Position numbers and translations under genes: made by a program. Below are positions 60,770-64,000 of a stretch of DNA of 64,000 nt, one piece after another; positions within the stretch are counted from its first letter, which is position 1; each line of letters opens with the position of its first letter. Under the pieces are notes generated by a model. It ran no database searches, was not told the DNA's origin, and saw nothing but the letters and a program-made list of their open reading frames with translations. The DNA is taken from assembly GCA_963971575.1 (NCBI GenBank), contig OZ020622.1:32332301-32396300 (forward strand). The letters run 5' to 3'. Source of the stretch: Liopterus haemorrhoidalis. Taxonomy: Eukaryota; Arthropoda; Insecta; Coleoptera; Dytiscidae.

Positions 60770-62115
60770 TGTACCGAAATAAGTCTAGAAGAGTTGCTTC
60801 TATTTATGGCCTTATGTTGGCCACGATGGGTGCTTTTGTTTATCATGGTATGATAAAGAAAAAGAAGGTAGTTCGGCGATATAAAGTTCGTCCATTAAAT
60901 AGAAATCGCGACAAAGAGGGTTGTTTTGCTACTTTGGTCAAATCTATGGAAACGGAAGAACAGGATTTTGAACAATACTTTTTATACCCTCGTATGACTC
61001 CAAACATGTTCAAATATTTATTAGCAATTGTTGGACCAAAGTTACAAAAAGATCCAAAAAAATATCATCTCTCACCTGCACATCGATTAATGATGACATT
61101 ACTGTAAGTGTGCCACATTTATTATAAATAATAAATACTATTTGTTTGCTACTTGTGTTCTGGCATTTCGATGCAATTAAATAGCATGGAGATATCGTGT
61201 GGGCAAGGCTACTGCACATATTATTTTAAAAGAGACTTGTGAAGCTCTATGGGAAGGATTATCTCCGCAAGTATTAGTGCCACCAACCCAATCAGAGTGG
61301 AGTTCCATTTTACAATCGATGGAATATGCCAAACTGCATCGGGGCGGTGGACGGAAAGCATATCCAAATTAAATCCCCAAAGTTCTCCGGATCAACATTT
61401 TTTAATTATTAAAAATTATTTAGTTTAGTTTTGATGGGAATGTGCGATGCCTATTATCGTTTTATCCACGTAGATATCGGTGCAGCTGGGGGTAACCACG
61501 ATAGTGCCGTGTTCAGTAATTCCGGTTTTGCGAAAGCCCTGCTTCAAGGAAACCTGAATATACCAGGACCAAATAATATTAATAGTAATAATAATAACAT
61601 TGAAAATGGACTTTTTGTAGTGGCAGATCAAGCATTCCCATTACACAAGCATATAATTCGACCTTATCGTGGAGCACATTTAGGGGGAAAAAATATGTAT
61701 TTAATTACCGCTAGTCAAGGGCGAGACGTATAATTGAAAACACATTTGGCATTTTAGTCCAAAGATGGCAAATTCTCAAGGGTCCAATTATTGCCAGTGT
61801 GGAAATGTGTGAAAAGATTACACAAGCCGTTGTGGTATTGCATAATTTCATCCAAAGAAGTGAAGAAGATATTCCCCTGACAGAAAGAAGATATTGCCCC
61901 ACTGGCTATGCAGATTGTGAAGACGAAAATGGTACAGTATAGCCAGGAATTTGGCGGCAAGGTGGCAATAATTTAAGGCCTATTGGTCGTTTAGGATCAA
62001 ATAATGCCAGCAGGTCTGTTCAATTGATGAGGGACAATCTTGCCGATTATTTTGTATCCGATGTAGGTTGTGTGCCATGGCAATGGAATTATGTTTCGAG
62101 AGGGTCAGTTCCTGA
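60770..62115 (+). pseudogene. PIF/Harbinger transposase, broken
   Basis: From ATG 60770 a basic N-terminus leads to FEQYFLYPRMTPNMFKYLL and HLSPAHRLMMTLL. A GTAAGT follows at 61105, so a short intron (to an AG before ATGGAGATATCG near 61181) may be real. The next frame has YRVGKATAH...KETCEALW, then a frameshift, then GAVDGKHIQIKSPKFSGS (first Asp), DIGAAGGNHDSAVFSNSGF (second Asp) and, after another frame change at the A run 61687-61692, ARRIIENTFGIL (Glu). A TAG lies just before that last motif and further stops occur near 61938. The DDE residues are thus all present but in several frames. The enzyme would cut 3-bp TWA targets. It is inactive. Confidence 0.85.
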
Positions 62116-62140
62116 CCAAAATAATTAAATATTTGTATTA

Positions 62141-62215
62141 TACTCCCTCTGTCCGAAAATATGGTATACATTTGAATCTTTTACATGTCCGAAAATATGA
62201 TATACATACACATTT
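62141..62215 (-). repeat. Stowaway/plant-mariner-type terminal repeat
   Basis: TA (62141-62142) is followed by CTCCCTCTGTCCGAAAATAT, the start of a Stowaway-type end. A second TCCGAAAATATGATATACAT (62190-62209) repeats the subterminal part in tandem. The opposite terminus was not found before the window end. Confidence 0.8.
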
Positions 62216-62394
62216 TCATGATGATTTAACCGCCCTACCCATACGAACGTACGTGATACGTCCGCTATATTATCGCTAAATTATTTTTTTTATAAAATAA
62301 TTTATTATAATAAAATAAAAATTAATACAAAATATATTTGAAAAAAATAGAATAATAACCCAAAGGTAGGGTGGTAATATACTCCTAGAATATT

Positions 62395-63640
62395 TCAGTC
62401 TAACACTGATAGGGCTGACTCAATAGCTTCCATGGAACATGCCAATGTTGATTGTAATCGTCCTTCACGACGAAGTTTTGCCTTATTAATGTGGGGAATT
62501 TTGTAAGAATTCCCATCTTTTGCTAACATGCTTGCTTTTAGACAAGATTGCAATGTTAGAAATGTATTGACAAGTTTTTCCATGTTTAATTCGTTAAATG
62601 CATTTTGTACACTTTCAATCAGTTTGTCAATTGTATTTGGTGAAGCTGTATGTTGTAACGATTGGATAGACTTAAAAAAACCAAGATCCAATACATTAAA
62701 ATCTGGACTATTTGGAGGTTGTGATTTAAATCGAATTGACCAACCATCTGTTGACCCTTCTTCTAAAATATCTTCATCATTATCAGAACAGTGAGGTCTG
62801 GCATTATCTTGTTGCACATAAATGATTTTGTGTTTGTAACTTGTGGGAAATTTTGATTTAATTGCCGGAATCACTTTTTCCAGGATCATTTTTTTGCATT
62901 CTTTTGCTGTAATTGACTCGATATTTTTCGTTATTATTGTTCCCTTGAGTCTATTCTTGGAACTCCTTTTAGCTGGCTCTTGATAAACAAAAGGCCAGAG
63001 ACCAATTTTTCCACCAAAAAATTGTTTTTTATACGGATCGTAACGAGGCCTAACTACAGCTGCCATGAACATCACTTTTGTAATGAAACGTTTGCTTTTA
63101 CAGCTTCTATGGGGTTCTTCTTCATCCAGCATAAGGTAGTACGAACGTTTTGATTGTGTTAAATAAAACCATTTTTCGTCAATGTGGACGTAATTGTACA
63201 TATCTTGAAAATATCCATCTGGTTTAACCTTGGACAAGCAAAACGCTAATCTAACCAACTTATTTTGTTTTGTTAGATATGGCTTAACAGCCGAAGATAT
63301 GCGTTTAAACTAGTACCTCGCTTCAAAACATCAAAAAGTGTTGACTTTGGGATGCCAACAGCAACAGACAAACTACGAATTGTTCCACGACGATTTAAAG
63401 GAACATTTTTTATTTTTGACAATTTTTCTGAATAATCCTTACGCTTTCTTCCGCATTTTTTCTTTTTTTTTGATGAAACATATGCAGATATTTGGCCTTC
63501 ACTATACTGCTGCTTAGCTACATGCCAAATTTTGGAAACAGTTAAACGGCTAACCTCAAAATTGGCAGCAACGCTATTAATAGCACCGCGTTGCAATTTC
63601 TCGCCTTTCTTATACTGTAATCCTGTAGATTTTTCTATCT
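62395..63640 (-). pseudogene. DD39D mariner-like transposase of plant/Stowaway type, one frameshift
   Basis: Two minus-strand frames. 63596-63273 holds the DNA-binding half: VAANFEVSRLTVSKIW, CGRKRKDYSEKL and a second helix-turn-helix (RSLSVAVGIPKSTLFDVL). A frameshift near 63275-63300 leads into 63258-62395, the catalytic half: MYNYVHIDEKWFYLT (first Asp), KVMFMAAVVRPRYD, GKIGLWPFV, YVQQDNARPH (second Asp) and PPNSPDFNVLDLGFF, where 39 residues separate the second Asp from the third. That spacing and wording match plant mariner-like transposases rather than the usual insect DD34D/DD37D types. A TTTCTAG acceptor-like string at 63641 suggests the frame begins in an exon. It lies between a Harbinger transposase and a BESS-type gene. 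Confidence 0.85.
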
Positions 63641-63754
63641 AGAAATGTTATAAAAAAAGAATTAACTTAACCTAAAAAAAAATATATACAATAATCAAAA
63701 AGAATATAAAAACTATATTAAAAAAAAACTACGATACTGTAATATACAATAAAA

Positions 63755-64000
63755 TTAATCGTTCTCTTCCTCTGCAATCAGCTGTAAAAATGTTGCTTTT
63801 AGCAAAAGCTTCTTCTTCCTGCTTTTTATTTTAGTGAGTGATATGGCAAGACTGCGACCAAAAGCAAAATCTTCATCAGTTTCTTCGTATGCAGACTTTT
63901 CCTCTCGCACATAACTACTTAAATTTTCCAGCGCCCCTGTTAATGTGCTGGCAAGAGCACTTGCCTGCTCGCAGTCTTTCTTCTTTGCCTTTGTTTTCGC
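63755..64000 (-). CDS. BESS-motif protein, C-terminal part, runs off the window
   Basis: The minus strand from the window edge is open to TAA at 63757-63755: a Lys-rich start, an ALASTLTGALENLSSYV helix, an acidic EETDEDF, then AFGRSLAISLTKIKSRKKKL and a final hydrophobic helix. The layout is the same as in 49103-49632, including the acidic-Phe-Gly-(K/R)-S block. BESS-type proteins accompany PIF/Harbinger transposases and would form the convergent second gene of the element at 60770-62115, or belong to an unrelated neighbouring gene. The N-terminal part is outside the window. Confidence 0.55.
   Translation of the reverse strand, partial: AKTKAKKKDCEQASALASTLTGALENLSSYVREEKSAYEETDEDFAFGRSLAISLTKIKSRKKKLLLKATFLQLIAEEEND

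Overview
The window looks like a gene-poor, repeat-saturated stretch of an arthropod, most likely insect, nuclear genome. It is AT-rich outside the elements, the surviving proteins are nearly all transposon- or virus-derived, and pogo/Tigger, piggyBac, hAT, Harbinger, Penelope-type ribozymes and several non-LTR clades occur side by side. I found no convincing ordinary host gene. The order cannot be fixed from sequence alone.

Layout. 1-6.8 kb: a decayed adintovirus/Polinton-like block with a phospholipase-A2-like minor-capsid remnant, an A32/FtsK-type packaging ATPase, a DUF8207-type protein, a tail-fibre-like small protein, a DDE integrase with chromodomain, an uncharacterised 287-residue protein and two reverse-strand small genes; several are broken by frameshifts or stops. 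7.8-8.5 kb: a 5'-truncated non-LTR copy with clear target duplications. 9.0-9.24 kb: two hammerhead-ribozyme cores. 9.5-9.8 kb: a short inverted-repeat transposon. 9.9-11.6 kb: LTR plus gag/protease of a degraded Gypsy-type element. 11.6-17.1 kb: a piggyBac transposon split by a complete hAT element (8-bp duplication GCTTAGAC). 18.2-19.0 kb: a Tigger/pogo remnant. 19-32 kb: hAT MITEs, small MITEs, a truncated non-LTR 3' end and repeats carrying (GACA)n/(GACG)n microsatellites. 32-36 kb: two non-LTR reverse-transcriptase copies in opposite orientations. 36.0-36.8 kb: two long palindromes, the second holding an inverted pair of hammerhead cores. 37-48 kb: nested hAT, fold-back, MITE and ~1-kb repeats, three of which carry different tRNA-like modules at the same internal position. 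49-51 kb: a BESS-type protein remnant and a tRNA-derived SINE.

51.4-60.5 kb: a young, nearly complete Gypsy-type LTR retrotransposon on the minus strand (two 2.13-kb LTRs differing at about four bases plus a G-run length; target duplication GAAC). It has gag, a pol in the -1 frame behind an A AAA AAC slippery site, and, unusually, a 399-codon stop-free frame inside each LTR, in sense orientation and without any ATG. 60.7-64 kb: a broken PIF/Harbinger transposase, a DD39D mariner transposase of the plant/Stowaway type with a CTCCCTCTGTCC terminus, and the end of a second BESS-type protein running off the window.

The genes do not form a host pathway. They are successive insertions into one another, so the value of the window lies in the nesting record, the unusual LTR open frame, the tRNA-like modules and the ribozyme-bearing palindrome. 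The main limits are that boundaries and families were judged by eye, and family assignments rest on remembered motifs rather than on searches.
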